Assembly (NCBI RefSeq): GCF_001039355.2
Contig: NW_019773709.1
Span: 1-58,391 of the forward strand
Direction: 5' to 3'
DNA length: 58,391 nt
Origin: Lingula anatina
Taxonomy: Eukaryota; Brachiopoda; Lingulata; Lingulida; Lingulidae
The translations under genes were made by a program, and so were the position numbers. Within the stretch, counting starts at the first letter, position 1; the number at the start of each line of letters is the position of its first letter. The notes beneath the pieces were generated by a model. That model made no database searches, was not told the origin of the DNA, and saw only the letters and a program-made list of their open reading frames with translations. Positions 1 through 12,604 of the stretch are shown here, one piece after another.

Positions 1-329
1 GGAACATTCACTTGTGTACACGCACGTGATTGGGTTGATGCGCAAGTTAAATTGTCTGATTTGAATTTTGCGTCTTTCAAAAAATTCTTATGTATAGAAA
101 ATTACAGCTCAATGACTCTGGAAACCGCGTTGAACAATGCAACGGACCAGTGCGCTGTTATAGTATACAATGTACACTGTTACTGTTGTAAGGTTAAACA
201 AATGAGACTTAAAGAGCAATATCGCATAAGGTTGAACGTGACAAATAAGATATTAATCTTATCTTACCTTAATATTAAAACAAAACAGAGTAAAAACATA
301 AATATTTAAACTTAAAACCCTGAACTCAC

Positions 330-674
330 GTTTGACCTATCGGCTGGCATATCACAAAAGAACCTCATAATAATACAGCTGCTGTCAACCTGGGCGTCTT
401 TTATATCAGCTGCTGTTAACTCTGTTCCGAACACTGTGCACATACTTGACTCTGTACAAAACTGCACAGATTTGGCTTCAGTCGATTCGAATCTCAGCCG
501 CGCGCAGGCCTGCATGCTCTCGTGGGGTTCCTCTGTGAGAACGCTAGCGTTCGACCCCGAGGAGCCGTGGATACGCACTCCATGCGAAAGCGTTGCTTTA
601 CATGACTGAACTTTCACGCCACTGACAATCAGTGGGAGAAAAACGCACACGAGTTCTGAAATTAAAATTGGCAT
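330..674 (-). CDS. First exon of an unidentified secreted protein (partial gene)
   Basis: An ATG at 674 opens a reading frame that begins with a hydrophobic signal peptide (MPILISELVCVFLPLIVSG). A cysteine-containing ectodomain follows, with Cys near residues 25, 57, 73 and 79. The exon can end at 330, where a good minus-strand donor (GTGAGT, plus-strand ACTCAC at 324-329) follows. The cysteine spacing and overall look recall PAN/apple-type domains of invertebrate secreted proteins, but I cannot assign it firmly. The rest of the gene must lie to the left of the window. It diverges from the receptor gene starting at 4934. Read on past the donor, the frame soon stops, which fits a true exon end. 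Confidence 0.5.
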
Positions 675-2108
675 ATGTACTGCTTATGTACAATAGTTTG
701 CACGACAAATGGTCGATTGTGCAAAAACATTGTAATGAATATCACTAATATCACTAAAAGAAAATAACAAATTTACTAGATAATTAATCTATCGTTCTTA
801 CTTATACACAAAGTGAAAACAAACCGTTCCTGATATAATCACGGGTATTAAATATGCCGTTCTAATCGGTATCAAAATTAGTTTTGCCTCCTAAAACTGC
901 ATTTCTCTCTATAAATCCCCTTGGAACATACCTAAGACGATAAAACCCGCGATTTTCTGTGAAATACACAACATATCAGCGTTTGGCAAATTTGAAACAC
1001 TTCAAAGACTTGGTATCTGTAGACAAAATATTTTCCATTCCCTCTTTTATTCAACATTGGATAAAAATAATTTTCTCCATCTGTATATTTCCCAGGACCT
1101 TTACAAAAAAGACTGACGGTAGATGAATTAATTATTAAGCAAGCAGTTTCTATTCTATTTTATTTTTGATATTATAAGGCAACGCAGCGTCTCCACAGAC
1201 ACCCTATTGTTTCTGCTGTATTTTTCCTCATCGTGTAAATATATCGAATCGTCGTCTGGCATTTTCTTATACTTGTCATAACAACTAATACAAAGGAGAT
1301 GCGCAAGCTTTAAATCAATAACACGTCATGCAAACTTGTATCCCATACTTCGTTGGATAATAAACAACATTTAGGTGTTGAATATGATAAGCGCTCTACC
1401 GAGAAGAATTGATTTTTTTCTTCTGCAGACATCCAAAAATCAAGGGAGAGTCGTAAAATGAATAAATAATTAGGCAATTTTGCGTTTTTTGTAAGAAGCA
1501 CAAGAGGTAGGTAGGCCGGTGGCAGCATGTCTATTTTTGGTACTTAAGGCACCATCACTAAACGCCAGAAGGTATCTATCGTATAAACATGTATTAAAAC
1601 ATGTATAAATTGATTATTTTACCGGTAAAATCGCTTTTAGCTGTTGACTGAAATTGTTCATTTCAATAGAAACACAACAGAATTGTTTTAGCATTCAGAC
1701 CACTGTTCTTTTTTTTATCAAACACTTTATCCAAAGTCTACAAGGCAAAACTTGTCCGATAAAGAGGTGTTTGCTATTCACTTGACTGCTCAGTGATAAT
1801 AAGCCATGATACCTTCTACTTCTAAGATAATACTCTTGAAATTATGTCTATTTAGTTCCTTCTTATCTAATGGCTACTTGAGATGGCGTAAAAGTCTTCC
1901 CAAGATTATTATTATTAGTACTTTTACAATTACAGTTACGACTGTTACTCGTGTGATTTAGACAATGCGTTCAGGAGGTTAAACAATCATCCAGCACTCG
2001 ATCTATCAAATCCAGCAATATTCTACAATTAAAAAAAACTTAAAATTTTAAACCATAATGTGTGGGTTGGAAAGTGAATAAGGCTTCTAACAACTTCGAA
2101 ATATAGGA

Positions 2109-2190
2109 TCTCTCTCTCTCCCTCTCTCACTTTCTCCGTGTGTGTATTTGCGTGTGAGTGCGCGCGCGCTGGTGTGCGTGTGTGCTCATG
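2109..2190. repeat. Compound (TC)n / (GT)n / (GC)n microsatellite
   Basis: A run of TC dinucleotides passes into GT and CGCG dinucleotide tracts. It is alternating purine-pyrimidine and could adopt Z-DNA, but it is otherwise ordinary simple sequence. Confidence 0.85.
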
Positions 2191-2862
2191 TGCACGTTCG
2201 CCTGATGAAATAACCTCGTATCTAGTTTTCAGCACTCGACGTAATCGTCATCCTTTCATCACAGCCACTTAGATATCAATTACGTGTTTGTCCCCCGTGT
2301 AGACATAAGATGGTAACCAAGCAGGCCGGGTAAAGGTTACGAGAAAGATACACAGTGAAGTTGTCTACTGCTGACCTCTATATCATGTCAAACAAGGGTT
2401 ATGCGTTACGTTGTAACAAACATACAAATGTACGACCTGTACTTTGTATGGGTCTTAAGCTATAATCACTTATTAGTAAACATATCCAGACCCAACGTCG
2501 GATGGGATAAGAAGTCGGTGTACTTGTATAGAGTTACATGTAGTCAAGTAAGGCTACGTGTAGCATCAGCAACTTGCTTTGAAGAGAAATTACGTACTTT
2601 TTCGTGTTAATACACTCCGCTACTCGGAGCCTTGTGTGAAAGGCAATTTTCAATAACTTAACTAATTTATTTACTGTTTATGCGTTTATGCCCTTTTTAA
2701 CCTGCTATCTTCCTAACATGTGGATTAAAAAATACAGAAATATTGTGCGACATATCTTAACAAGCACATTTAACATGCAGCTGAGGGTACCAACATTCTC
2801 TTATTAAAGGAAGAAATAGGACTCTTTGTATGCACTGGCCACAGGCTTGATGGTACCATATA

Positions 2863-2921
2863 GACAAACAAGCAAACAAACAAACAAACAAACAAACAAA
2901 CAAACAAATAAATAAATAAAA
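2863..2921. repeat. (CAAA)n/(TAAA)n microsatellite
   Basis: About ten AAAC tetranucleotides are followed by AAAT tetranucleotides. On the minus strand this produces a meaningless Cys-Leu-Phe-Val repeat in an open frame. Confidence 0.9.
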
Positions 2922-4835
2922 AGCTATTTGATTGATAGGTAAACAATGATAGATGTTAAATGTATATATACTTTGAATAATAGCGGCATAACTGTAATAT
3001 TTAACGAATAAACTAATGATGATTGCATGTACCACATAAATGGCAAGAACAGCTATTTCATGTGAGTTTGTTACTTTTCTGAAAAAATGAACGTCATTTT
3101 GTGGAAAAGCATACATAATAGAGCTGGGTGTTTACGATAAATATCAATTATCCAGTCACGTTCCCTTATAGAGAAAATAAAAACACCTAGCAGCAGTTAG
3201 ATTATTTATATTATTGAGAAAGAATTAGAAGATTAAATTTTTCAATGTATGTGGCACCGACTTTCTTCAAGTACACTATGACGCGTGTACAGCCCTGTGT
3301 TTCAAAACAACCTTTTAGACCAAACTTTTTTTAGAATTTGAACGTGAAAATTCTCTGTGAACAGATCAGCCGATAGTTGCCCTAGAATGCTGTCAGGGTG
3401 TGTATTACATGGGTACAATGATACTTTATCATGTCAGAGATATTCCTACCCATGCGGCACACAGGGATCTGGGCGGAAGATAAATGTGACGTCAGTTATC
3501 TTTCATAGTATAGGTTGTCATAGTACAAGACAACGTGTCGAACCATCTCGTATTCCCGTTATTTAGGATTGCCTTTACCTATATTGTTATATGAAATCCG
3601 CAATTGATCCTCCCCACTTTTTGTAGAATGTTTTACGGCAAAACAGGACAAAGACGTCAATGAGAAAATGTTAGCACAAGATCGAGCTTTTGCTTATTGC
3701 TAGTTTTGATTAAATATAAGGCGCGAATTCAATTTTTCGTTCTCGATTAATAAAACGACTATCATTTTTGCTATCTTAGTGTTGTGTTTCAAGTAACTTT
3801 CCCCATTTCTGAAAGAAAACTTTTCCATCATGTCAATCTGCTTTAAACTATGATAGATTTTGACCCACTTAGGTCAGGCTAATCCTAACCATTATAAATA
3901 AATGGAGCGTGGACTTTCTGTTACACGGACCCTCAGTTTCGCTGCACCGGTTTACACCCCATGGCGATTCTCTGCAACCGATTGCTAGAGTAGGCAAATA
4001 ATAATAATAAAATAAAATAAAAATTAAATAAAAAGCAAAAAGCGTTCTCCAAACAGTAAACGAATGTTAATGTGAAATCTTGTAGCGTGTTTTACTTGAT
4101 ACATCACCGTCACGAGGGATAACAGCATTTTGTCTGGAACCATGATATGGGGACACCTTGTGTACTGAATTATGTGTCCGGAATATATTCCAGAACAAAC
4201 ACTGTTTGTCACCTGTCTTTGCTGCTTATACATACGATTCTGATAAACATGGCTGAATATCTGTTAAAATGATGAATACCCTGGTTGTTAAATGATAAAT
4301 GATTGAGCGATTGATTGAAAATGTATCGACCATAACGTCGTGTTATATCATTTCCCCATCAGTCAGGACAGACATCTTTTCTTTTTGCACAAGCAAGGAA
4401 GACTGCATATTTCGCAGGATCTCTGTTGTTGTGAGGGGAATTAATTTTAAAAGGAAGAGTGCTTTAAGAACGATATCCAGTGCCGAAAGTGAAGATCTAT
4501 CAGTCTCGAATCTGTACTGCCGATACCCGTATCTGGACTTTATCGAATCGCGGTTAGTTCCCACAGTGTGGCCTTCACGGGGGAACCGAGGGAGAAATAC
4601 ACACTAGGCTAATGCAAAACTTAAGCATTTTCAGTTGTTGCTGTGCGATTTCTATCAAGCCATATTCGATATAAGATCCTTAAGAAGGGCATACCTGTGG
4701 TATGGACACCAAAACGAACGAACTCTAAAAGGTCAATTTTGTCAAAGTAATAAGGATGAAAGGTATGAATAGTCCAGAGAAGTTATGTCCAATTTAAAAC
4801 CAAGGTTGGTTTTCACCCTTGGAACACTTGCTAAT

Positions 4836-4937
4836 ATGAGAGCTAAGAAGCTCATTGCTGACAAAGAGAAGGCAATAGAGCAGTGCAAGAGAGGGACACT
4901 CGTCATGGCTGGATTAAATAAGAAGTGTGCACCATGA
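4836..4937 (+). other. Upstream ORF overlapping the receptor start codon
   Basis: A 33-codon ATG-initiated frame runs to a TGA at 4935-4937 that overlaps the receptor start codon, giving the arrangement ATGA. The peptide is lysine-rich and unlike any family I know. If the mRNA leader includes this part it could lower initiation or force reinitiation at the receptor ATG. The transcription start is not known, so this is a sequence observation only. Confidence 0.35.
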
Positions 4938-6294
4938 ATTTGTTGAAATTGGGACTTCTAACTTTGCTTTGTACCCTTAATCATGCACAAGCGCAAGAAG
5001 GTATTCTTTAGTTTTTCTATTGATGCAAACGAATTATAACTTAAAATAGGGAAATATGTTATGATAATCATAATATTTTATCATAGTGTACTGACACTAC
5101 GAACATAAGTATTCAGGGAGGTTATGTAAGCAAAAAATTACAAATATCTTAAATAATTTGATTAAAGTTGCCCTAGCAATAAATTTAACGCGTATGGGAT
5201 TGACTTAAAATAAGTTTTTACCAAGACAAATGTCTTTCCAGACTGTCGCTCTGCAGCAGACGTCGCCTTCCTTGTGGATGAATCAGGAAGCGTTGGAGAG
5301 GATCAATTCCAGACAGTTTTGCAGTTCATTCACAACATGGTGAACACGTCTTTCAATGTCAGCAAAGACGGCGTTCGGGTGGCCATGATTACTTTTGGAA
5401 ATGGTTACAAAATACAATTTACTTTGCGAGACACCACGAGCAAAACCGATGTTTTGAATAAGATAGATGCTGTAGCGTACCAAGGCGGAGGCACAGCCAC
5501 TCATCTTGCCATACGTTTAGCACAGCAGGCATATTTAAACCCCCTCAAACGAGGTCCTGGGGCTAGGAAAGGAATTCCGCAAGTCGCCATTGTGATAACT
5601 GACGGAGTTTCCGACAACTCCACTGAGACCAAAACAGAAGCAGAATTAGCTCAACAGCAAGGCATAGAGATATTTGCTATTGGTATTGGTAACCTTACCA
5701 ACTACAGCGAGCTTCAAGTCATTGCCAGCGATCCTGATGACAGCCATGTTTATAGCGTTGATGATTTTACAGCGTTAAGCAGTATCGGTGATAGAGTGTC
5801 CAGCAGCATATGTAAAGGTATCAATCTGAAATTATATATTCCAGGTTATTGGGTGTTAAATAAATCACTGAAAATGATCCCCTAGTCTGTGTTGATCTGT
5901 TCAGGCCTTGTATCCATGAAGTAAAGAACTTTTGCACTAAGCACAATGTATATTTTAACACAAAAATGCAAAGCGCCCTTTGTAGAGAGAAAGAGAGAGA
6001 GTGTGTGTCTCTCAGCAGTCTAACTTAAATTAGTGACTACAGCTCACTTTCCCAGCTCTCCTGAAGTATAGACCTTCGAGATATCTCGATAATAATAATG
6101 AAAAATCGCTGCCTTGGCGGAGGTCTGCCTCTCGGAGTGCTTTTTATCTTATTTTATTCGCACCCTTGCATTAATGAAGGCTACTAAAAAGTCCACACTT
6201 AGAGTCTATTATACTTCTTAAATTTTCCTCTGTAGCTAAAAATTTCCATTCCATTAATTTGAACAATGATCATAATTACGTGTGTGTAATTTCA

Positions 6295-6333
<39 letters not shown>

Positions 6334-9300
6334 AAATATCAAAGATTTGTTTAAATGCTGACCGTGTGTCTTTCTGTGAGAAATTAATAAGGAGGCTGTT
6401 TTGATTTTTTTTATGGTGAAATGTGAAAAACGTGCTGTTTAAAGTCTTGTTGAATGATTTTTTATATAAACTATTAAGTAATTAAGAATAATACAACTGA
6501 CATCTCCTTCATTCCAGCGGTGAAAGAAAAACTGAAAGCAATCAGCCACAGTCCGGTTGCCCAACTCACTACCAATGCTTCAGCCATTATCCAGAGTTCC
6601 TCACTGCCATATACTACAATGATATCACCTGAAGAGTCAACAGGTAGTTATTTATCTTAGTTTACAGTAGACATATCAGTCCATCAACTTTAACCACCAC
6701 TAAGAGGCTGTGTTTGTCAGTGTCTGCTGTATGTCATCTATGACAGTGCGATGTGACAATTTTAAGTCATATCTTGACTTTGGTCCTGGATGTCCTGGGT
6801 TTTACGTTTATTTTGATATTTATCGTGCTTAAATTGTCCACAAGTTTGTAATAATCTAACTTTTCTTTTGGGTTTTGACAAGTGCTGTAACACTGTCACG
6901 ATTTTTGTTTTCGTTTTCGTATAATCAGGAAAAAACATTTTTGAAAAAGGAGAAGTTCTATGTTTACTGCTTAAAATATAAAAGTCTTTTTTATTCTTTT
7001 CACCAAGACTGTCGAGCTGCAGCTGACGTCGCCTTCCTTGTGGATGAATCAGGAAGCGTTGGAGCGGCTCAATTCCAGAAAGTTTTGCAGTTCATTCACA
7101 ACATGGTGAACACGTCTTTCACTGTCAGCAAAGATGACGTTCGGGTGGCTATGATTACCTTCGGCACCGGTTGCGAAATACAATTTATTTTGCGACACAC
7201 CACTAACAAAGCTAGTGTTTTAAAAAAGATAGATGCTGTAGCGTACCGAGGCGGAGGTACAGACACTCATCTAGCTTTACGTTTAGCGAAGTTGGCACAT
7301 TTAAACCCCCTTAATCCTGGTCCTGGTGCTAGAAAAGGAATTCCGCAAGTCGCCATTGTGATAACTGACGGAGTTTCCGACAACCCCACTGAGACCAAAA
7401 AAGAAGCTAAATTAGCTCAAAAGCAAGGTATAGAGATATTTGCCATTGGTATTGGTAACCGCACAGACTACAACGAGCTTCAAGCCATTGCCAGCGATCC
7501 TGATGACAGCCATGTTTATAGCGTTGATGATTTTACAGCGCTAAGCAGTATCGGGAAGACGGTTTCCAAAAGTATTTGTAAAGGTACGTTACATAAGTTT
7601 CACAATTTATAAATATATGGGTGTCATTGGCTCTAATGGTCCACCGTGTAATGCTTTAAAATAAATATTCACAAACCTGTAAAAAATAACTATCGTCTGA
7701 ATATACAAACATATAGTTCTACGTCCAGTTATCCGTTAAATTGAGTGTTTATATGACACCTTGCATAAATGTGACGTATCTTGAATCCTGTATAGTAAAG
7801 TATAGTAAAGATTTTATGCGACTGCTATGGTTACAGCATTACCGTATATCATCATAGTAACACAGTGTGGAATATTCCTTTTCTAGCTGTTGACAAAGCA
7901 CTGGAGGCAATGCACACCTCTCTCCCGACTAAGGATCCTCGCTTTTCAGCCTCGACAGAGACCTCCACTGTTACAAAAGGCATAACCAGTGCATTACTGG
8001 ACCCTACTACAGAGACACCGACTACGGAGACTTTAACAACAGAAGCCCCTACAAAAATTCCTTTGCTAATTAGTGAAAAAGCCGGAAGAGAATTACAACT
8101 GGCTACAACGGATGTTTCCACAACGGAATTCCTGCCGACGACAACACCTGGTACAACAACTGAATTACTGCCAACGACAACACCTGGTACAACAACTGAA
8201 GTACCGCCGACGACAACACCTGGTACAACAACTGAAGTACCGCCGACGACAACAACTGGTACATCAACTGAATTACCGCCGACGACAACACCTGGTACAA
8301 CAACTGAAGTACAACCGACGACAGCACCTGGCACAACAACTGAATTACCTACGACGACAACACCTGGCACAACAACGGCATTACTGCCAACAACAACAAC
8401 TGGTAAAACAACAGAAGAACCGCCGACATCAACGCCTGGTACAACAACAACGAATGTACTACCGCCAACAACGACTGGATCAACATCAAATGTGCCGCCA
8501 AAGGCAACATTAGGAACAAAAACAACAATAACAAAAGTGCCGCCGCCAATGACCATTGGTACTTCAACTGGAACACTGCCAACATCAGCCCCTGGAACAA
8601 CCAAAACACTACCGACTTCAGCGCCTGGAACAACGACCGAAACAATATTGACATCAACACTTGGTAAAACATCTGAAGTACCGCCGACATCAACACCTGG
8701 TACAACAACAGAAATGACAACGATGACCGCCACTACAACAGTGCGATTATCATTACCACCTTTCATTGTAAAAGATACCGCAACAACGGCAAAAAGCCCA
8801 ACGCGAGTGGGACAGGCTTTGCAGGCCATAACAACAAAAACGACGCCATCAGGATCAGCTAGGACTACAACACATGTACCATCGTCAACAATCGTCACCA
8901 CAATAGTGTCGAAACCAACGAATGATGGATCTGCTGCAGGACTGGCAACTTCACCATTACCCCGCATTGGTATGTTTCAACGTGTTTTTATATTAATTTA
9001 TATGCTTCTTGATATCCAGTAGGACCGTTTTTACTTTTGTTTATAAAATAAAGTACCATAAAATACTGTCATTGATTAAGATTCAATGGAATAACATGTC
9101 GTGAAATGGTACAATTGCAAAAATGGTTGAGAGAGAATTTCTAATCTTAGCGAACCATATACTTGGTGATAGATACTGGTGCACCAGAGAATGTGTACCG
9201 GTATATGCATGTATAAAGACAAAATGTCGTTAATATATTCAGATATTCATTCTCAATGCAGTTATTTATGTGTCAGGCATATTTGTTCTTCATAGGGCAT

Positions 9301-12300
9301 AGAGGAAGGACGTTTGTGTTCAATTTTGGTGAGAATAAACCATCTGACACTTCAAGTACCTTAAAGTTGAGCATATTGACAGTACAACGAAACCTCGTTA
9401 CAGTGGACGTATATGCCCCTGCGGACGTGTTATACCAAAGAGTGAGTATTATAAAAGGGGTGGCTTTTACTGAATAAAGTGCAACATTTCTTTTGATTTA
9501 TTAACTTTTTTGTTGTAGATGTGGTAGCAAAGATACGTAAAAGGCGTTGGCTCATTATCGAGTGCTTAACTGATGCTTGATTGATCCATGGATAAGATAA
9601 TAGGACCACGTGTTGTTGTTGGTGCATAAACATCTAGCAGATCTAAGTGAGCGTCCGGTATTAGTGTTAATATTTTTACATTTGAACATCACAACTGGAT
9701 GAATCATAATTTACATCTCCTTTTGATTGATTGGTTGATTGATCGTTCAATTTCAGATCACGGTTCGATACCTATCACCTGTGGAGGTACACATTCCCCG
9801 CAGTATGCAGCTAGAGGAAACAGAAATATCCTCGAAAACCGTACGTGTTCAAGCAACCGGCGCTGTGTATGTGTTTGCCATGAACCAGGCTTCACAGAGT
9901 TCAGACGGTTTTTACGTCATTCCAGAAACGTCCCTGGGCCGGCAGTACCTGATTCCGTCATGGCAAGGGGCGACTGGGAGGTCACAGATAGGTAAAAATG
10001 ACAAAATAAACACGTGACTTCAGTAGGTATTGATGCAGATTGTTGACAGGTTCTCAACTCAGAAATGAAAACCTTGTCTTGGCAGTAAATGTGGAAAACT
10101 GGTTGTTGTTAAGTTACAATAATGTCTGCGTTTTGTTGGCAGGCCACATAGACGAACTGCCTGCCATTCTGCGGTTTACATGTCATAAATATGTACATAT
10201 GTATGGCACAATTAACATCTGGTTATTAGGCTGCCATTTCTGTGAAGCATTCTGCATCATTGGTGATACAGTAAACCTTTCCACTATTACGCATTCCATG
10301 AACCAATAATTATATCCCTTCGCCCATTTCAGTCTTATATTTTGTATTACTTTTATCGTAGGTGTGTCGAGCACCAAGGCCAATACTGTCGTGCGAATTT
10401 CTCTCCCACCAAGGAAACAGCTGCCTGTGACGGTCACCTTCAACAATACTTTATACTCAAGCGGTGACACAATCATCATTCCTCTAAAACAATACGACGC
10501 GGTCCAGATACAAAGTGCGCATGACCTGTCGGGTACCATGGTGACAGCCAATTATCCCGTGGCAGTGAATTCTGGGAATTCAGGCACGAACGTTTACGGG
10601 AACCATCACGGCGATTCCTTTCACGGCCAGAGTGAAGACCATCTTGAGGAAATGATACCCCCGGTTAAAACACTCGGCAAACAATTTGCGGTGAGTCCAT
10701 TGCAGGATCGCAAGGCCGGATATACCATTAGTATTCTAGGTAACTGTTTACTATTTACCCGCTTTGATCTTCAAAGTATGCACAGATATTTGATATTAAG
10801 TAGATACTATCTGCAAGACATTTTGCCTAAATATATGACTAAATTACTGTCAAGAAAATTTTCGAGCAAAAATCATCTCATAGACTGAATTGTATTATAG
10901 ACCAAGAGCTTTTATGTATTTTACAATGGTGTCTAGAATGCCAATTTTAAACTGAGTCTGTTCTGCATTTAAGCTGCCTTTGAAAACACAAAAGTCACTA
11001 TATCATCGGATCACCATTCTACTGAAACTATCGCGCTCCACCCACAAAGTTTTATCCGTGTAAATGGCACAAGTTCGGAGCACCTGTATGTGGAGAGCGA
11101 CACCGGGGTCCTTGTAACACAGTATAGCCTGTCAGGTCAGTTACTTACTACCTGCTCTGATAATTTGTGACGTTGTCTAATTGCTAATGTTTTCCATGTG
11201 TTGATAAAAAGATATTGTCGCCGATTTCAAGCAGTCCACTGTTGATGTCCGTTGCTCTTTCTTGAATTTCTTGCTTTCAGTTCTTGATTTATCTGGTAAC
11301 TAATTTTGAAAGACATTCACTCTTGATTCTGTTTCCGTTTACAACCAATTAGATGGCATGCCAAGTCAGGCCTTTATGATGACTCTCTCGCCAGCCGAGC
11401 AGTGGCAGTCCTATTACGTCATCAGCCCCCCGGAAACCACTCGGGACGACTCTGAGGAAATTAACGACGTTTATGTGAACATTGTCATCGAGATGAGATA
11501 TAGCGAAGGACTGCGTATTGACGGCTATCAGCTAGACAGTTCGAACATCGTCGGAGCCTGGTCTCCTGTACCAAACTCTCCGTACGTTTCAGCCGCGCTG
11601 AAAGTCACTGAAAAAGTTCATGCCCTGTACCATACGTCCCCTACAGTTGTCTTCTCAGCCAATGTGTACGGTTTCACTCGCTCTGGAGGATTTGGCTTTT
11701 CGGAAGGTAGCCGGTTCGCTCCCTTGGGACAGTATTGCAGGCCAACTGTGTACTCGCTACCGGGTGACAATGCTGATAACGATTGTGATGGCTCAATTGA
11801 CGAGGAAAAATCCAATGGCATTGACGACGATGATGACGGCCTTGTGGACGAGGATCTTGCAGTAGATATTCCATTTGGGACCTTTAATACAACCTCAAAA
11901 CCAAACCCGGCTGCTGTGATAAACAATCACGGAATATTCTTTTTGGACAATGCAAGTGTTGTAACCAAAATCACTTTTGGTATAACCGTTGGAGCGAGTT
12001 TTATCCTGCTGTTGTGTTGCCTTTTGCTTTTCGTATTATTATACAGGCGACGGCGCCGTGAGAAGCACACCATCTTTGTCGAAGAACTAAACAACAACAA
12101 CACGGACCAAACAACTCCAGGTCCCAGTGAATCTGATTTCACCATGACGTCCAAAGCGACGTATAAACCTCTATCGACAGACACGTCAGTCCCTGTGAAA
12201 ACAATATCCCAGGGACGAACTGTCACGCCAGACGGTTTGGAGATGCAGGATTTCGACGGCTATGGAAGCACGCCACCATCTTACTCTGTCGCGCTCAAGA

Positions 12301-12404
12301 GCGAAGTTACATTCACATCCAATAGAAGAAACCATCGCCATCATACTCAGCGGCCATCTTGGAATTACAGAGATTCGGTTGCTGCCAAAAACTTGATGTT
12401 TTGA
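4934..12404 (+). CDS. Cell-surface receptor: two vWA domains, mucin stalk, IgGFc-binding-like region, membrane span
   Basis: Ten exons join without breaking frame into 1466 aa: 4934-5000, 5242-5817, 6518-6643, 7008-7583, 7887-8969, 9296-9441, 9757-9991, 10362-10739, 10974-11135 and 11353-12404. Every junction is phase 1 except 9441/9757 (phase 0). Order: signal peptide (1-20, ending AQAQ); vWA1 (about 23-214, MIDAS DESGS 35-39, GGGTATH, ITDG); linker; vWA2 (about 257-448, DESGS 269-273, GGGTDTH, ITDG); Thr/Pro stalk 449-809; IgGFc-binding-protein-type region from about 810 to about 1240 (for example VFAMNQASQSSDGFYVIP); acidic loops (NDCDGSIDEE, DDDDDGLVDED, about 1254-1285) resembling EF-hand or thrombospondin type 3 sites; membrane span about 1323-1347; Arg-rich stop-transfer; tail with PPSY at 1424-1427. 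Both MIDAS sites are intact, so divalent-cation-dependent ligand binding at the cell surface is expected. The ligand is unknown. The start ATG is followed at once by a good signal peptide and a GT donor. Confidence 0.88.
5242..5817 (+). other. Exon 2: vWA domain copy 1 of the receptor
   Basis: This 576-nt exon has phase 1 ends (acceptor TTTCCAG, donor AAAG|GTA) and encodes a whole vWA domain. It has the same length as the exon at 7008-7583, with long stretches of identical bases, so the pair is a tandem exon duplication that is recent or kept similar by gene conversion. MIDAS residues are intact. Confidence 0.9.
6294..6332. repeat. (TTA)n microsatellite in an intron
   Basis: About thirteen TTA units in the intron between the first vWA exon and the linker exon of the receptor gene. 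Simple sequence, no further signal. Confidence 0.9.
7008..7583 (+). other. Exon 4: vWA domain copy 2 of the receptor
   Basis: A second 576-nt phase 1 vWA exon. The exon after each copy begins with Ala-Val and a short charged helix (AVKEKLKAI at 6518, AVDKALEAM at 7887). This suggests the duplicated unit was the vWA exon plus the start of its following linker exon. Confidence 0.9.
8108..8730 (+). repeat. In-frame 36-bp coding minisatellite (mucin-like stalk)
   Basis: Tandem 36-bp units encode twelve residues of the type TTPGTTTEVPPT. The first units are nearly perfect and later ones more diverged. Dense Thr and Pro predict heavy O-glycosylation and an extended stalk that lifts the vWA domains away from the IgGFc-like region. 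The period is a multiple of three, so length variants would keep the frame. The same periodicity leaves long open frames on the other strand that should not be read as genes. Confidence 0.9.
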
Positions 12405-12597
12405 CTTCAAAACTGGATAAAATTACATAATTCAGCACTGCAAGACCATTTCTTTTCAAAATAGGCTGTATTTTAATGCTCATTCCTGACGACTGCAAAA
12501 CAAAAATGAAAAAAAATCCCGATGAAATATCACCAATAGAGATTAAACTTAGAGTAATGTTTCTTTTTTCTTTGTGGCCATCTTTAAAAACGCAGTG

Positions 12598-12603
12598 AAT
12601 AAA
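12598..12603 (+). terminator. Polyadenylation signal of the first receptor gene
   Basis: AATAAA lies about 195 bases after the TGA stop, in an AT-rich 3' UTR-like stretch. It is the first canonical hexamer after the stop on this strand. Confidence 0.55.
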
Positions 12604-12604
12604 T

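Larger units (their letters stand above)
675..4835. other. Intergenic stretch, no supported gene
   Basis: AT-rich sequence between the divergent secreted-protein exon and the first vWA receptor. The open frames here are short, lack recognisable domains and have no convincing splice signals. Apart from two simple-sequence blocks annotated separately I see nothing functional. The right end must contain the promoter and 5' UTR of the receptor gene, but I found no clear TATA box there. Confidence 0.6.

Noticed and set aside
4299-4607. 102-codon plus-strand frame upstream of the receptor
   Set aside because: No domain, no splice sites in phase with the receptor, and an overlapping frame of similar length on the other strand.
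8073-8720. Further open frames in other frames of the same repeat
   Set aside because: Periodicity of 36 bp keeps several frames open; no starts, domains or splice logic.
8108-8730. Regularly spaced repeats that might suggest a CRISPR array
   Set aside because: Eukaryotic context, no unique spacers, and the units code in frame within an exon.
7852-8967. 371-codon open frame antisense to the mucin stalk
   Set aside because: It mirrors the 36-bp coding repeat: Thr/Pro-rich sense reads as Val/Gly-rich antisense. The sense exon has matching splice sites and phases.
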